From Flavobacteriaceae bacterium (GTDB lineage: Bacteria; Bacteroidota; Bacteroidia; Flavobacteriales; Flavobacteriaceae), in NCBI GenBank assembly GCA_031277535.1, contig JAITMD010000005.1:124001-188000 (forward strand): 64,000 bases of DNA, written 5' to 3'. Positions 33,597 through 41,561 of this stretch are shown here, in pieces. The first letter of the stretch is position 1; each line of letters starts with the position of its first letter. The notes under the pieces are model-generated. The model had not been told where the DNA came from and did not search any database. It saw nothing but the letters and a program-made list of their open reading frames with translations. Position numbers and translations under genes: made by a program.

Positions 33597-35582
33597 TTAT
33601 ATCTTTTCTTTTAATACATTAATTTCATCTCGCAGTCTCGCAGCATTTATAAAGTCTAAGTTTTTAGCAGCTTTCTCCATTTCTTTTCTTTTCTCTCGAA
33701 TCATTTTTTCAATATCTGCTTTAGAACTATATTTAATCTGCGCTTCAGCTGCTTTTATTAATTGTTCTTGTTGTAAATCGTCATAAGAAGGTTTAATAAG
33801 ATCATTACCTATTTTCTTATTTAGATTAGTAGGAGTAATGTTATTTTTTTCGTTGTAAGCCATCTGTTTACTTCTACGATAAGATGTTTCATCTATTGTT
33901 TTCTGCATACTATCTGTTATTTTATCAGCATACATTATCGCTTTTCCATTGACGTTACGAGCAGCACGTCCTACAGTTTGTGTTAATGAACGATGACTTC
34001 TCAAAAAACCTTCTTTATCTGCATCCAAAATAGCAACCAATGAAACTTCTGGTAAATCCAATCCTTCACGCAATAAGTTTACTCCAATAAGTACATCAAA
34101 CAACCCTTTTCTTAGGTCTTGCATGATTTCTACTCGTTCTAAAGTATCTACATCTGAGTGTACATATCTACAACGTATACCTACACGTGTAAAGTACTTT
34201 GCCAATTCCTCAGCCATACGTTTTGTTAGAGTAGTAACTAAAATACGCTCATCAACTTCTACCCGTTTGTGAATCTCTTCAATTAAATCATCTATTTGAT
34301 TTTCTGTTGGTCTTATTTCTATAACAGGGTCCAACAAACCTGTTGGGCGAATCAATTGCTCAACAACAATTCCTTCTGATTTTTGAAGCTCATAATCAGC
34401 AGGAGTTGCAGAAACATAGATAACCTGATTTTGCATAGTTTCAAACTCTTCAAATTTCAGAGGTCTATTATCTAATGCAGCAGGTAAACGGAAACCATAT
34501 TCTACTAAATTTTCTTTACGTGAACGATCGCCTCCATACATGGCATGTACTTGTGATATGGTAACGTGACTTTCATCAACAACCATTAAATAGTCATCAG
34601 GAAAGTAATCTAATAAGCAGAAAGGACGGGTACCTGCTTCACGACCATCTAAATAACGTGAATAGTTTTCTATACCAGAACAATATCCTAATTCTCGAAT
34701 CATTTCTAAATCAAAATTAGTACGTTCTTCTAAGCGTTTTGCCTCTAAGTGTTTTCCTACTTCTTTAAAGTAGTCTACTTGTTTGACTAAGTCTTGCTGT
34801 ATTTCCCATATTGCTTTTTGTAGTACATCAGGAGATGTTACAAACATATTTGCAGGATAAATATTCAACTTCGTAAACTTTTCTATTACTTGAGCATTTG
34901 TAGGATCAAATACTTCAATATCTTCTATTTCATCTCCAAAAAAGTGAATTCTAAAAGGATTGTCTGCATAACTTGGAAAAACTTCAACAGTATCTCCTTT
35001 AATACGGAAATTACCTGGACCGAAGTCAGCCTCTGTACGAGAATATAAACTTTGTACTAAACGATGGAGTAGCTTTGTGCGACTTATTTGCTGATCCAAT
35101 TCCAAAGAGATAACATTCTTTTGAAATTCAGTAGGATTACCAATACCATATAAACAAGAAACAGAAGCAACAACAAGAATATCTCTTCTACCTGATAAAA
35201 GGGCAGAGGAGGTGCTTAAACGCATTTTCTCTAATTCCTCGTTAATAGATAAGTCTTTTTCAATATACTGTCCTGTAACAGGTAAAAATGCCTCAGGCTG
35301 ATAATAATCATAGTAAGAAACAAAGTATTCTACAGCATTATTTGGGAAAAAGTTTTTAAACTCTGTATAAAGTTGAGCTGCAAGTGTTTTATTATGTGCC
35401 AAAACTAACGTTGGACGTTGAACTTCTTGAATAACATTTGCAACAGTAAAAGTTTTACCTGAACCAGTAACTCCTACCAATGTTTGGAATTGATCACCTG
35501 CAAGCACGCCTTCACTAAGCTCTTTTATAGCCTGTGGCTGATCTCCTGTAGGTTGATAATCTGATTTAATTTCAAAATTCAT
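33597..35582 (-). CDS. uvrB: Excinuclease ABC subunit B
   Basis: 661 residues, the damage-verifying helicase-like subunit of nucleotide excision repair. Walker A LVGVTGSGKTFTVANVI at about residue 38, beta-hairpin region YFVSYYDYYQPEAFLP, DEAD-like LMVVDESHVTISQ, ILVTTLTKRMAEELAKY, and helicase motif VI QTVGRAARN; the C-terminal UVR domain (ADIEKMIREKRKEMEKAAKN) binds UvrC. Its partner uvrA lies at 60.5 kb, not in the same operon. Own TAnnTTTG promoter. Confidence 0.97.
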   Translation of the reverse strand: MNFEIKSDYQPTGDQPQAIKELSEGVLAGDQFQTLVGVTGSGKTFTVANVIQEVQRPTLVLAHNKTLAAQLYTEFKNFFPNNAVEYFVSYYDYYQPEAFLPVTGQYIEKDLSINEELEKMRLSTSSALLSGRRDILVVASVSCLYGIGNPTEFQKNVISLELDQQISRTKLLHRLVQSLYSRTEADFGPGNFRIKGDTVEVFPSYADNPFRIHFFGDEIEDIEVFDPTNAQVIEKFTKLNIYPANMFVTSPDVLQKAIWEIQQDLVKQVDYFKEVGKHLEAKRLEERTNFDLEMIRELGYCSGIENYSRYLDGREAGTRPFCLLDYFPDDYLMVVDESHVTISQVHAMYGGDRSRKENLVEYGFRLPAALDNRPLKFEEFETMQNQVIYVSATPADYELQKSEGIVVEQLIRPTGLLDPVIEIRPTENQIDDLIEEIHKRVEVDERILVTTLTKRMAEELAKYFTRVGIRCRYVHSDVDTLERVEIMQDLRKGLFDVLIGVNLLREGLDLPEVSLVAILDADKEGFLRSHRSLTQTVGRAARNVNGKAIMYADKITDSMQKTIDETSYRRSKQMAYNEKNNITPTNLNKKIGNDLIKPSYDDLQQEQLIKAAEAQIKYSSKADIEKMIREKRKEMEKAAKNLDFINAARLRDEINVLKEKI

Positions 35583-35600
35583 ATTCTATACAATCTTTAG

Positions 35601-35608
35601 CAAAGGTA
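35601..35608 (-). promoter_or_regulatory. Putative sigma-A -7 element of uvrB
   Basis: Plus-strand CAAAGGTA reads TACCTTTG on the minus strand, 19 bp before the uvrB ATG. Confidence 0.6.
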
Positions 35609-35620
35609 AAGATAAAAAAC

Positions 35621-35653
35621 AAAGAAAGCACGAGCTATGCCCGTGCTTTCTTT
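35621..35653 (-). terminator. Terminator of the P60/OmpA gene
   Basis: AAAGAAAGCACG / CGTGCTTTCTTT stem, with GTTTTTTATC following on the minus strand; separates ompA-like gene from uvrB. Confidence 0.87.
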
Positions 35654-35681
35654 TGTTTATAGAAATAAATTATCTACTAAA

Positions 35682-36920
35682 TTATTTTACTAAGAAAAGT
35701 ACTTTTCTTGCAGTTTTTCTTGCCATATCTGAATCTTTAGAAGCAGAAGTGTCCATTCCTTTTCCTTTAGCAGAAACTCTTGAAGCGCTAACTCCTGATT
35801 TCACTAAAATATTTTTAACTGTATTAGCACGTTTCTCAGACAATTTATCATTGTAAGATTTGTTACCAATTGCATCAGCATATCCTATTACTTCTACAGT
35901 AGCGTTTGGATTTTGCTTCATGTAAGTATTAATGAAGTTGATTCCATCTACAGAAGAAGGTTGAGATTTGTTGAAATCAAAGTAAACAGCAACGAAACCA
36001 TTGTTGATTAAGTCTTTGATAGCATTTGGATCAGCTTTAGCAGCAGTTCCTTTATCTCCACCGAAGTTTTGTTCGAAGTAGTTTTCAATGTTATCAGCGA
36101 TACCGTTTTTGTTAGCATCGATAATAGCACGTCCTTTAGTGTCAACCATAGCACCTGCTGGAGTATTTGGCTCTTGATCTAAGTAATCAGCAACACCATC
36201 TCCGTCAGTATCAACTAATTTACCTTCAACAGCAGCTAAACGATCTTCTAATTCAGCTAATTTATTTACTGTGTTAGACTCTTCAGAATACCAGTCAGCA
36301 TGTTGAGCTTGTTTACCTAAATAGATAGAGATACCCATTGTAGCGTTAAACATAGTTCCTTGGAAAACAGACTTAGTAGTTACTGATTGTCCATCCCAGT
36401 TTTGGTTTTGTTGTGTATTTTGAATAACTGTAAAGTCAGCATTCAAAGCTACTCTTTTATGTAATTTAATTTGTCCTGTTAACCCAGCCATTAAGTGACC
36501 CATGTTATCAGTTCCGTCAAATGATCCACGTAACCAAGAGTATCCCCCCCCAGCGTGAGCTTGTACGTTTAAAACACTTGTCCAGTTTTCAAAGTTTAAA
36601 ATACGTCCTAAGTTTACAACTCCTTCTAAGCTAGTTCTGTAGTATTCAGCTTTCACATCTTGGTTGTTAGTCCAACTATCAAGTTTGTCATAACCAAAAG
36701 ATCCTTTAACTCCGAATTTGTTGTTTAAACTATAACGAACTCCTCCGTCTAAATGTAAGTTTTCAAATGTTTCAGCACTGAAACCAGGTGTAAGAGTACG
36801 AGCAGGTTTAGCTAAACCACCATTTAAATCAACAGCCCATCTGTTGTAGTTTTTTTCTTGGGCATTAGCAACGTTAATTGCAAGCACTGCTGTTAACAAT
36901 GCAACAGAAACTTTCTTCAT
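35682..36920 (-). CDS. Major outer membrane protein, OmpA/P60 family
   Basis: 412 residues. Signal peptide MKKVSVALLTAVLAINVANA; residues about 22-205 an eight-stranded barrel-like domain (WAVDLNGGLAKPARTLTPGF ... NATMGISIYLGKQ); a coiled linker; a calcium-binding-type repeat DTDGDGVADYLDQEPNTPAG; and a C-terminal OmpA domain (VAVYFDFNKSQPSSVDGINF, VIGYADAIGNKSYNDKLSEK). The peptidoglycan motif is YAD instead of HTD, and the usual NRRV is ARKV, as in flavobacterial P60 proteins. Codon use is that of a highly expressed gene (few rare codons by eye). Leader about 60 nt. Confidence 0.92.
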   Translation of the reverse strand: MKKVSVALLTAVLAINVANAQEKNYNRWAVDLNGGLAKPARTLTPGFSAETFENLHLDGGVRYSLNNKFGVKGSFGYDKLDSWTNNQDVKAEYYRTSLEGVVNLGRILNFENWTSVLNVQAHAGGGYSWLRGSFDGTDNMGHLMAGLTGQIKLHKRVALNADFTVIQNTQQNQNWDGQSVTTKSVFQGTMFNATMGISIYLGKQAQHADWYSEESNTVNKLAELEDRLAAVEGKLVDTDGDGVADYLDQEPNTPAGAMVDTKGRAIIDANKNGIADNIENYFEQNFGGDKGTAAKADPNAIKDLINNGFVAVYFDFNKSQPSSVDGINFINTYMKQNPNATVEVIGYADAIGNKSYNDKLSEKRANTVKNILVKSGVSASRVSAKGKGMDTSASKDSDMARKTARKVLFLVK

Positions 36921-36988
36921 CTTATTTTTTTTAAATTACTAAATAAAATGATTCCTTTAACGAATCATCTAAAATTGCTTTTCTTATG

Positions 36989-36996
36989 CAAATATA
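36989..36996 (-). promoter_or_regulatory. Putative sigma-A -7 element of the P60/OmpA gene
   Basis: Plus-strand CAAATATA reads TATATTTG on the minus strand, about 70 bp before the ATG, leaving an unusually long leader for this genome (possible post-transcriptional control). Confidence 0.6.
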
Positions 36997-37027
36997 TAGC
37001 TTATTCAAAATTCTACAAGAAATAATT

Positions 37028-37035
37028 TAATTTTG
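37028..37035 (+). promoter_or_regulatory. Putative sigma-A -7 element of the Nudix gene
   Basis: TAATTTTG; the start given by the ORF track (37035) falls inside it, which supports the ATG at 37080. Confidence 0.6.
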
Positions 37036-37079
37036 TGGCCACATTTTGTGATTTATTACTCAAATTAAAATTTTTAAAG

Positions 37080-37496
37080 ATGAAATACGTGTCTAAAATA
37101 TTTGTAACAGTAGATGTTGTTCTTGTTAAAGAGGAGAATAATATTGAAAAAATTTTACTTATCAAGAGAAAAAATGATCCTTTTAAAGACTCTTGGGCCT
37201 TACCTGGAGGCTTTGTTGATGAAAATGAAGACTTAGAAATAGCAGCAAAACGCGAATTGGAAGAAGAAACTTGTATAAAATGTACTAAACTTAAACAAGT
37301 AGGAGCCTATGGAAAACCTTTTAGAGATCCAAGATCACATGTGGTAAGCATTGCTTATAAAGGGGTAGTTACAGCTGATACTATTGGAAAAGCAGCTGAT
37401 GATGCAAAAGAATTAGCTTGGTTTGCTGTAAATGAACTCCCTTCTTTAGCGTTTGACCATATAGATATAATTACTGATGCCTTAAGTAAAGCATAA
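37080..37496 (+). CDS. Nudix hydrolase
   Basis: 138 residues from the ATG at 37080 (MKYVSKIFVTVDVVLVKEE); the longer track ORF would begin inside the promoter. The Nudix box is intact: GGFVDENEDLEIAAKRELEEETCI, with the REL-EE metal-binding Glu residues. The DPFKDSWALPGG stretch and the later RDPRSHVVSIAYKGVV are typical of ADP-ribose/NADH-type Nudix enzymes, but substrate cannot be fixed. Cytoplasmic. Shares a bidirectional terminator with the DUF3817 gene. Confidence 0.9.
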   Translation: MKYVSKIFVTVDVVLVKEENNIEKILLIKRKNDPFKDSWALPGGFVDENEDLEIAAKRELEEETCIKCTKLKQVGAYGKPFRDPRSHVVSIAYKGVVTADTIGKAADDAKELAWFAVNELPSLAFDHIDIITDALSKA

Positions 37497-37497
37497 C

Positions 37498-37532
37498 AAA
37501 AAAGCCTTATAAATTAGATTATAAGGCTTTTT
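37498..37532. terminator. Bidirectional intrinsic terminator
   Basis: AAAAAAGCCTTATAA / TTATAAGGCTTTTTT stem between the Nudix gene (+) and the DUF3817 gene (-). Confidence 0.92.
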
Positions 37533-37533
37533 T

Positions 37534-37821
37534 TTATTCTATTGTTTTATTTTTAAGCATTTTGGCTTCCATATAAAAAGTTCCAAAAGGAACGATGGAA
37601 GCTACACATACTAAAAGATAATCTTTTACAGTCCATTTCATATCTCCCTTAATTACTGTCGCAAAAACAATATAGGCAATAAATAATACACCATGTGCTG
37701 TACCAACTGGACGAATTAAAAAGGGCATATCTGCTAAATACTTCATAGGCATTGCTACAAAAAACAATAATAGCAATGATAAACCTTCGAGAAGGGCAAT
37801 AAACTTAAATAACTTAAGCAT
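37534..37821 (-). CDS. DUF3817 small membrane protein
   Basis: The track starts at 37866; ATG at 37821 (MLKLFKFIALLEGLSLLLLF) fits the family start better and gives 95 residues. Three hydrophobic helices. The stretch FKFIALLEGLSLLLLFFVAM, followed by PVGTAHGVLFIAYIV and VASIVPFGTFYME, is the DUF3817 (YdzA-like) signature. Integral inner-membrane protein of unknown function. Confidence 0.87.
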   Translation of the reverse strand: MLKLFKFIALLEGLSLLLLFFVAMPMKYLADMPFLIRPVGTAHGVLFIAYIVFATVIKGDMKWTVKDYLLVCVASIVPFGTFYMEAKMLKNKTIE

Positions 37822-37963
37822 AATGATTTGTTTTGAGTTTGGGCTAAAATAGAATATTAAATTCAAATAAGAAAGATTCTAATTTACTCAAAAGCAATAT
37901 TCACAAATAGTTAACTAAAATACGCACTTTGTACATAGTGTATTAGACTTATGTAAAACAAAA

Positions 37964-37990
37964 AAGCACATACTATTTGAGTATATGCTT
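37964..37990 (-). terminator. Terminator of the thioredoxin lipoprotein gene
   Basis: AAGCACATACT / AGTATATGCTT stem with one non-Watson-Crick pair; A-rich left flank (AAACAAAA) is the U-tract on the minus strand. Confidence 0.7.
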
Positions 37991-38004
37991 CTTCATTATT
38001 GTTT

Positions 38005-39147
38005 TTATTTTAAAACTTCTTTCAGTTTTTCTTCCAATTTCTCTCCTCTAAGATTCTTAGCAATTACAACACCATTAGCATCTACTAAGAAAGTAGCAGG
38101 AATACTTGTTACTCCATATAGTTTTGCAATTGGCTCTTCCCAATGCTGTAAATTAGAAATTTGGTTCCATGTCAATTGATCTTGAGCAATTGCTTGTTTC
38201 CATTTATTAGCATCTTTGTCTAAAGAAACACCTATGATATTAAATCCTTTGTCATGGTATTTTTTGTACATCGCTACCACATTAGGATTCTCTTCTCTAC
38301 ATGGTCCACACCAAGAAGCCCAGAAATCAATAAGTGTTACTTTTCCTAATGATTCTTTTAAACTAATCTCTTTTCCATCAGGTGATTTTGCTGAGAATTC
38401 AGGTGCCTTTAATCCTACTTTAACTGGAGAATCAGGAATCTGATCTATCATTGTTTTGATAGCCTTAGCTATACTTGATTTTTTATATGCTTCATCAAAT
38501 TTATTAAAAGAAGCTACTATATCATCTTTTTCTAACTCTCCACTTTGCATTACATTAGTAAACAAAATTAAAGCCACAAAGCTCTTTGCATTCTTTTCAG
38601 TAAATTCTTTTATGTACTTATCCTTATTCTCTTGCATTACTTCATAAGGTCCAGTAATTGTTTTTATTGCTGCTTCATCATTTGCTTGCATAGCTTTCAT
38701 ATAAGCTTCCTGATTAGCTCCTTGATAAGTTAGCATTTGCTTTGTTAACTCCTCATTCTTTTTGTTGTACTCAGTAAATAAGTCATTATTAGTTGTACCA
38801 GAAGCATAACTTGTTGCTAAATCACTTTTATTGTAAACTAATTTTATATCACCTGCTTCAAGAATCAAAGGAATTCTACCTTGTTCACCTTTTAAGTATA
38901 CGAAAGCAAGATCCGGGTATTCAACATTACCTTTAAACAAAAAGGCATTAGACTTAACGTCTGTAGAATCTTTTACTACAAAACCTCCTGTTGCAGGATC
39001 AATAAGATCTAAGTATATTTTTGTTCCGTCCGCAATTTCTTTTGCTTCTCCTGTAACTGTATATTCTCCAGCTACATCATTTGTTGTTTTCTTTCCACAA
39101 GCAGCAAAAAGTGCAAGAGCACCTGCTATTACTAAAATTTTTTTCAT
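38005..39147 (-). CDS. DUF4369-thioredoxin lipoprotein (TlpA/ResA-like)
   Basis: 380 residues. Lipobox at LALFAAC; an N-terminal DUF4369 domain (about 25-130: GEYTVTGEAKEIADGTKIYL); a helical middle; and a C-terminal thioredoxin domain (about 245-380) with the redox motif FWASWCGPCREENP and a cis-Pro loop (TSIPATFLVD). Periplasmic membrane-anchored thiol-disulfide reductase, probably reducing cytochrome c apoproteins or disulfides of exported proteins. This architecture is common and multi-copy in Bacteroidota. Own promoter and terminator. Confidence 0.92.
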   Translation of the reverse strand: MKKILVIAGALALFAACGKKTTNDVAGEYTVTGEAKEIADGTKIYLDLIDPATGGFVVKDSTDVKSNAFLFKGNVEYPDLAFVYLKGEQGRIPLILEAGDIKLVYNKSDLATSYASGTTNNDLFTEYNKKNEELTKQMLTYQGANQEAYMKAMQANDEAAIKTITGPYEVMQENKDKYIKEFTEKNAKSFVALILFTNVMQSGELEKDDIVASFNKFDEAYKKSSIAKAIKTMIDQIPDSPVKVGLKAPEFSAKSPDGKEISLKESLGKVTLIDFWASWCGPCREENPNVVAMYKKYHDKGFNIIGVSLDKDANKWKQAIAQDQLTWNQISNLQHWEEPIAKLYGVTSIPATFLVDANGVVIAKNLRGEKLEEKLKEVLK

Positions 39148-39182
39148 TGAGTAATTTGTTGATAATTATAATCGATTTAATT

Positions 39183-39190
39183 CAAAGATA
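39183..39190 (-). promoter_or_regulatory. Putative sigma-A -7 element of the thioredoxin lipoprotein gene
   Basis: Plus-strand CAAAGATA reads TATCTTTG on the minus strand, 36 bp before the ATG. Confidence 0.55.
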
Positions 39191-39233
39191 TACAAAAATA
39201 TATTCAATTTGATTTTTCTTTACAGAAGTCATT

Positions 39234-39617
39234 TTATTTTACAAAAAACGAATATAAAAGCATAAACCAACCACCTACTAATAATAAGCCTCCAATAGGA
39301 GTAATAGGGCCAAACAGCTTAATCTTTTTCCCAAAAGTAGCACTCAAGCATAGTCCATAAATACTAAATGAAAAAAGAATAGTTCCTATAAGTATTAGAT
39401 TTACAATCAAATTAGTGAAGTCACTTAAAGATAGTATTGAAATAAAACATAGCAAAAGAGCGTGATACATTTGATAACGAACACCTGTTTCAAAACTAAC
39501 CAATAGTTCTGCTGACATTCTCTTTTTTAAGGCATGTGCTCCAAAAGCACCAAATATTACAGCCAACATACCCAATGTACTTCCTGCTATAATAGCCAAC
39601 TGATTCTGTATTTCCAT
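39234..39617 (-). CDS. DUF423 membrane protein
   Basis: 127 residues, four transmembrane helices. Opens IIAGSTLGMLAVIFGAFGAH, the DUF423 (YgdD) signature, followed by ALKKRMSAELLVSFETGVRY and QMYHALLL; ends PITPIGGLLLVGGWFML. Inner-membrane protein of unknown function. Its start lies 1 bp after the stop of the transglutaminase-like gene, so the two are probably co-transcribed. Confidence 0.9.
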   Translation of the reverse strand: MEIQNQLAIIAGSTLGMLAVIFGAFGAHALKKRMSAELLVSFETGVRYQMYHALLLCFISILSLSDFTNLIVNLILIGTILFSFSIYGLCLSATFGKKIKLFGPITPIGGLLLVGGWFMLLYSFFVK

Positions 39618-39618
39618 T

Positions 39619-40572
39619 CTAATTACTTAAAGTTAATTGTCCTAATATTTCTTTAGACATAAAAGGGCCTCCTGGATACTGAGCTGTATAATCAAGATTT
39701 AACCATATTTGTCCACGCTCATCTACGTGATAAGCTATTTCTTTTCCTTTTGCTTCTTCTTTAAATAAAACTTCTTTAATCAAATAAACTACTTGTTCAA
39801 ACTGTGCCTTATTTTCAATAAGCATTTCAGGATACATGTGTTCTTTTGTATGAATAAGACGGGGAGTACCTCCAATAGCCCTAATACAAGCTGCCATTAA
39901 TATAGAATAGTCATCACAATCCCCAGAAAAATGTATTAATGATTCAGTAGCAGTGGCTATGTATTCTCTTCCTTTAGGGTCATTTACATAATTCCAACGA
40001 GTCTTTATTTCTTTAAAAATAGCTAAACACTGAATAACTTGTCTATTTTGATGATATCCTGGAACATTTGTAAAGTGCTTTGTCGTAGCCATCAAAGCAA
40101 AGTTTCTTACTTTCGGATTGTCATATTCTATTGCGTTTATAACTTTTGCTTTATTAGGGAAAGGTAATAATTTAGCAATAATTACATCTTGAGGAGCAGA
40201 ATCATCTGCCATTGCATAAATCATTACTTTATAGTCATCTATAATTTTGTCATAACCATATCCTCCTGTAAATGTTCCCCATACCAATACAATCAAATAA
40301 ATGAAAATCAACACCAATAGTAGTTTCTTCATTTTTTGAAGTATGAATTGCAACAATCCTACAATAGCAATAAAAAGAATTATACGATCTAATTGTAATG
40401 GCCAATTGGGATCAATAATATTTTGGTGAATAATTATAAATATAGGGATAGTAATTAATACATTAAGTACCAGTATAATGATATTATCCCAAGGTGAAGG
40501 CACCTTGAGTTTACTATACCATTTTTTTATTTCTGGTAAAACATCCTTATTTATATTCGTCTTATTTGGCAC
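39619..40572 (-). CDS. Transglutaminase-like membrane protein
   Basis: 317 residues with three to four N-terminal transmembrane helices (to about residue 100) and a transglutaminase-like cysteine protease fold at about 180-310. The core HFSGDCDDYSILMAACIRAI with GGTPRLIHT carries the candidate catalytic Cys; the His may be in TKEHMYPEM and an Asp in WLNLDYTAQYPGG. The catalytic domain probably faces the periplasm. Substrate unknown; related domains occur in peptide-processing or peptidoglycan-linked proteins. Likely co-transcribed with DUF423 downstream and possibly the binding protein upstream (24 bp). Confidence 0.78.
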   Translation of the reverse strand: MPNKTNINKDVLPEIKKWYSKLKVPSPWDNIIILVLNVLITIPIFIIIHQNIIDPNWPLQLDRIILFIAIVGLLQFILQKMKKLLLVLIFIYLIVLVWGTFTGGYGYDKIIDDYKVMIYAMADDSAPQDVIIAKLLPFPNKAKVINAIEYDNPKVRNFALMATTKHFTNVPGYHQNRQVIQCLAIFKEIKTRWNYVNDPKGREYIATATESLIHFSGDCDDYSILMAACIRAIGGTPRLIHTKEHMYPEMLIENKAQFEQVVYLIKEVLFKEEAKGKEIAYHVDERGQIWLNLDYTAQYPGGPFMSKEILGQLTLSN

Positions 40573-40596
40573 TTAGAAGGCAGCTTTTAAAATCTT

Positions 40597-41442
40597 TTAT
40601 AGAATAATTGTTTCGTAAGTAAGTTTTGATTCTATTAATCCTAACTCAACTAATTGGTCTTGTACTTTATTAAAATCTTTTAACTTTAAAGTTTTCTGAG
40701 ACCACTGTGTTAGTTTCAACCACTCTTGAATCTGTTCTATTCTTAACTCATATTTGGAAGCTAATGTTCTATCAATGCTTGGAATTAATTTGAATTCACT
40801 TGTTGTAGCATTAATTACTTCCAAAAGATAATCTATTGTAGCTTTATTTTCTTTAATAAATTCATTAGTTGCTACAATGACAAAAGAAGGCCAAGGAGTA
40901 GGGCATTCGCCAATTCTTCTAAATATATTTTGATCAACAATAGGTTGAGTCATGAAGCGTTCCCACATAAAATAATCTGCTTCATTGTTTTGAAGTGCAT
41001 TTACAGCGCCATCCAGTGTATTAACAACTACAAATTCTAATTCATCAATAGGCCAATTCATTTGTTTGGCATGTACAATAGCCATTAAATGAGATCCTGA
41101 ACCAAATCGGCTAATAGCAACTCTTTTTCCTTTTAAATCATCAACAGATTTAAAAGTAGAAGGTTCAGCAACGTGTATTCCCCAAAGTAGAGGAGACCCT
41201 ACATACTGCTGTATAATAGTAGATTCGTTTCCTGCTGCAATATCTCGAACGATTCCTTCTGTAAGAATAACAGCTAAGTCTGTTTTTTTCTCTCTCAATA
41301 ATTGACACATTTTTCCAGTACCTTCAGGTACATCTTGCCATTTTAAATCGATACCCACATCGCTAAATTCCCCATTTTCAATACATAAGTGCCATGGAAG
41401 ATTGAAGTGTTCTGGAACGCCAACTATTGTAATTTCTTTCAT
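40597..41442 (-). CDS. NMT1/THI5-like substrate-binding protein without signal peptide
   Basis: 281 residues of a type 2 periplasmic-binding-protein fold: VPEHFNLPWHLCIENGEFSD, then CQLLREKKTDLAVILTEGIV, then LKGKRVAISRFGSGSHLMAI and NNEADYFMWERFMTQPI. This is the pattern of SsuA/NMT1-like binding proteins. There is no signal peptide or lipobox, and no ABC permease or ATPase nearby, so it may be a cytosolic ligand-binding protein or a pathway enzyme rather than a transporter part. Ligand unknown. Confidence 0.8.
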   Translation of the reverse strand: MKEITIVGVPEHFNLPWHLCIENGEFSDVGIDLKWQDVPEGTGKMCQLLREKKTDLAVILTEGIVRDIAAGNESTIIQQYVGSPLLWGIHVAEPSTFKSVDDLKGKRVAISRFGSGSHLMAIVHAKQMNWPIDELEFVVVNTLDGAVNALQNNEADYFMWERFMTQPIVDQNIFRRIGECPTPWPSFVIVATNEFIKENKATIDYLLEVINATTSEFKLIPSIDRTLASKYELRIEQIQEWLKLTQWSQKTLKLKDFNKVQDQLVELGLIESKLTYETIIL

Positions 41443-41517
41443 TTTAAAGTCCTATCATTATTAGGCTAAGATAACAAAATCAATCAAGTTGAAATGAGAA
41501 TAAAACGCAAAAAATAA

Positions 41518-41552
41518 AAAAAACTCTACAAGTAAATTTTGTAGAGTTTTTT
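41518..41552 (-). terminator. Terminator of the CoA-transferase gene
   Basis: AAACTCTACAA / TTGTAGAGTTT stem with A-run on the left (U-tract on the minus strand) and T-run on the right. Confidence 0.88.
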
Positions 41553-41561
41553 TATAAAAGA

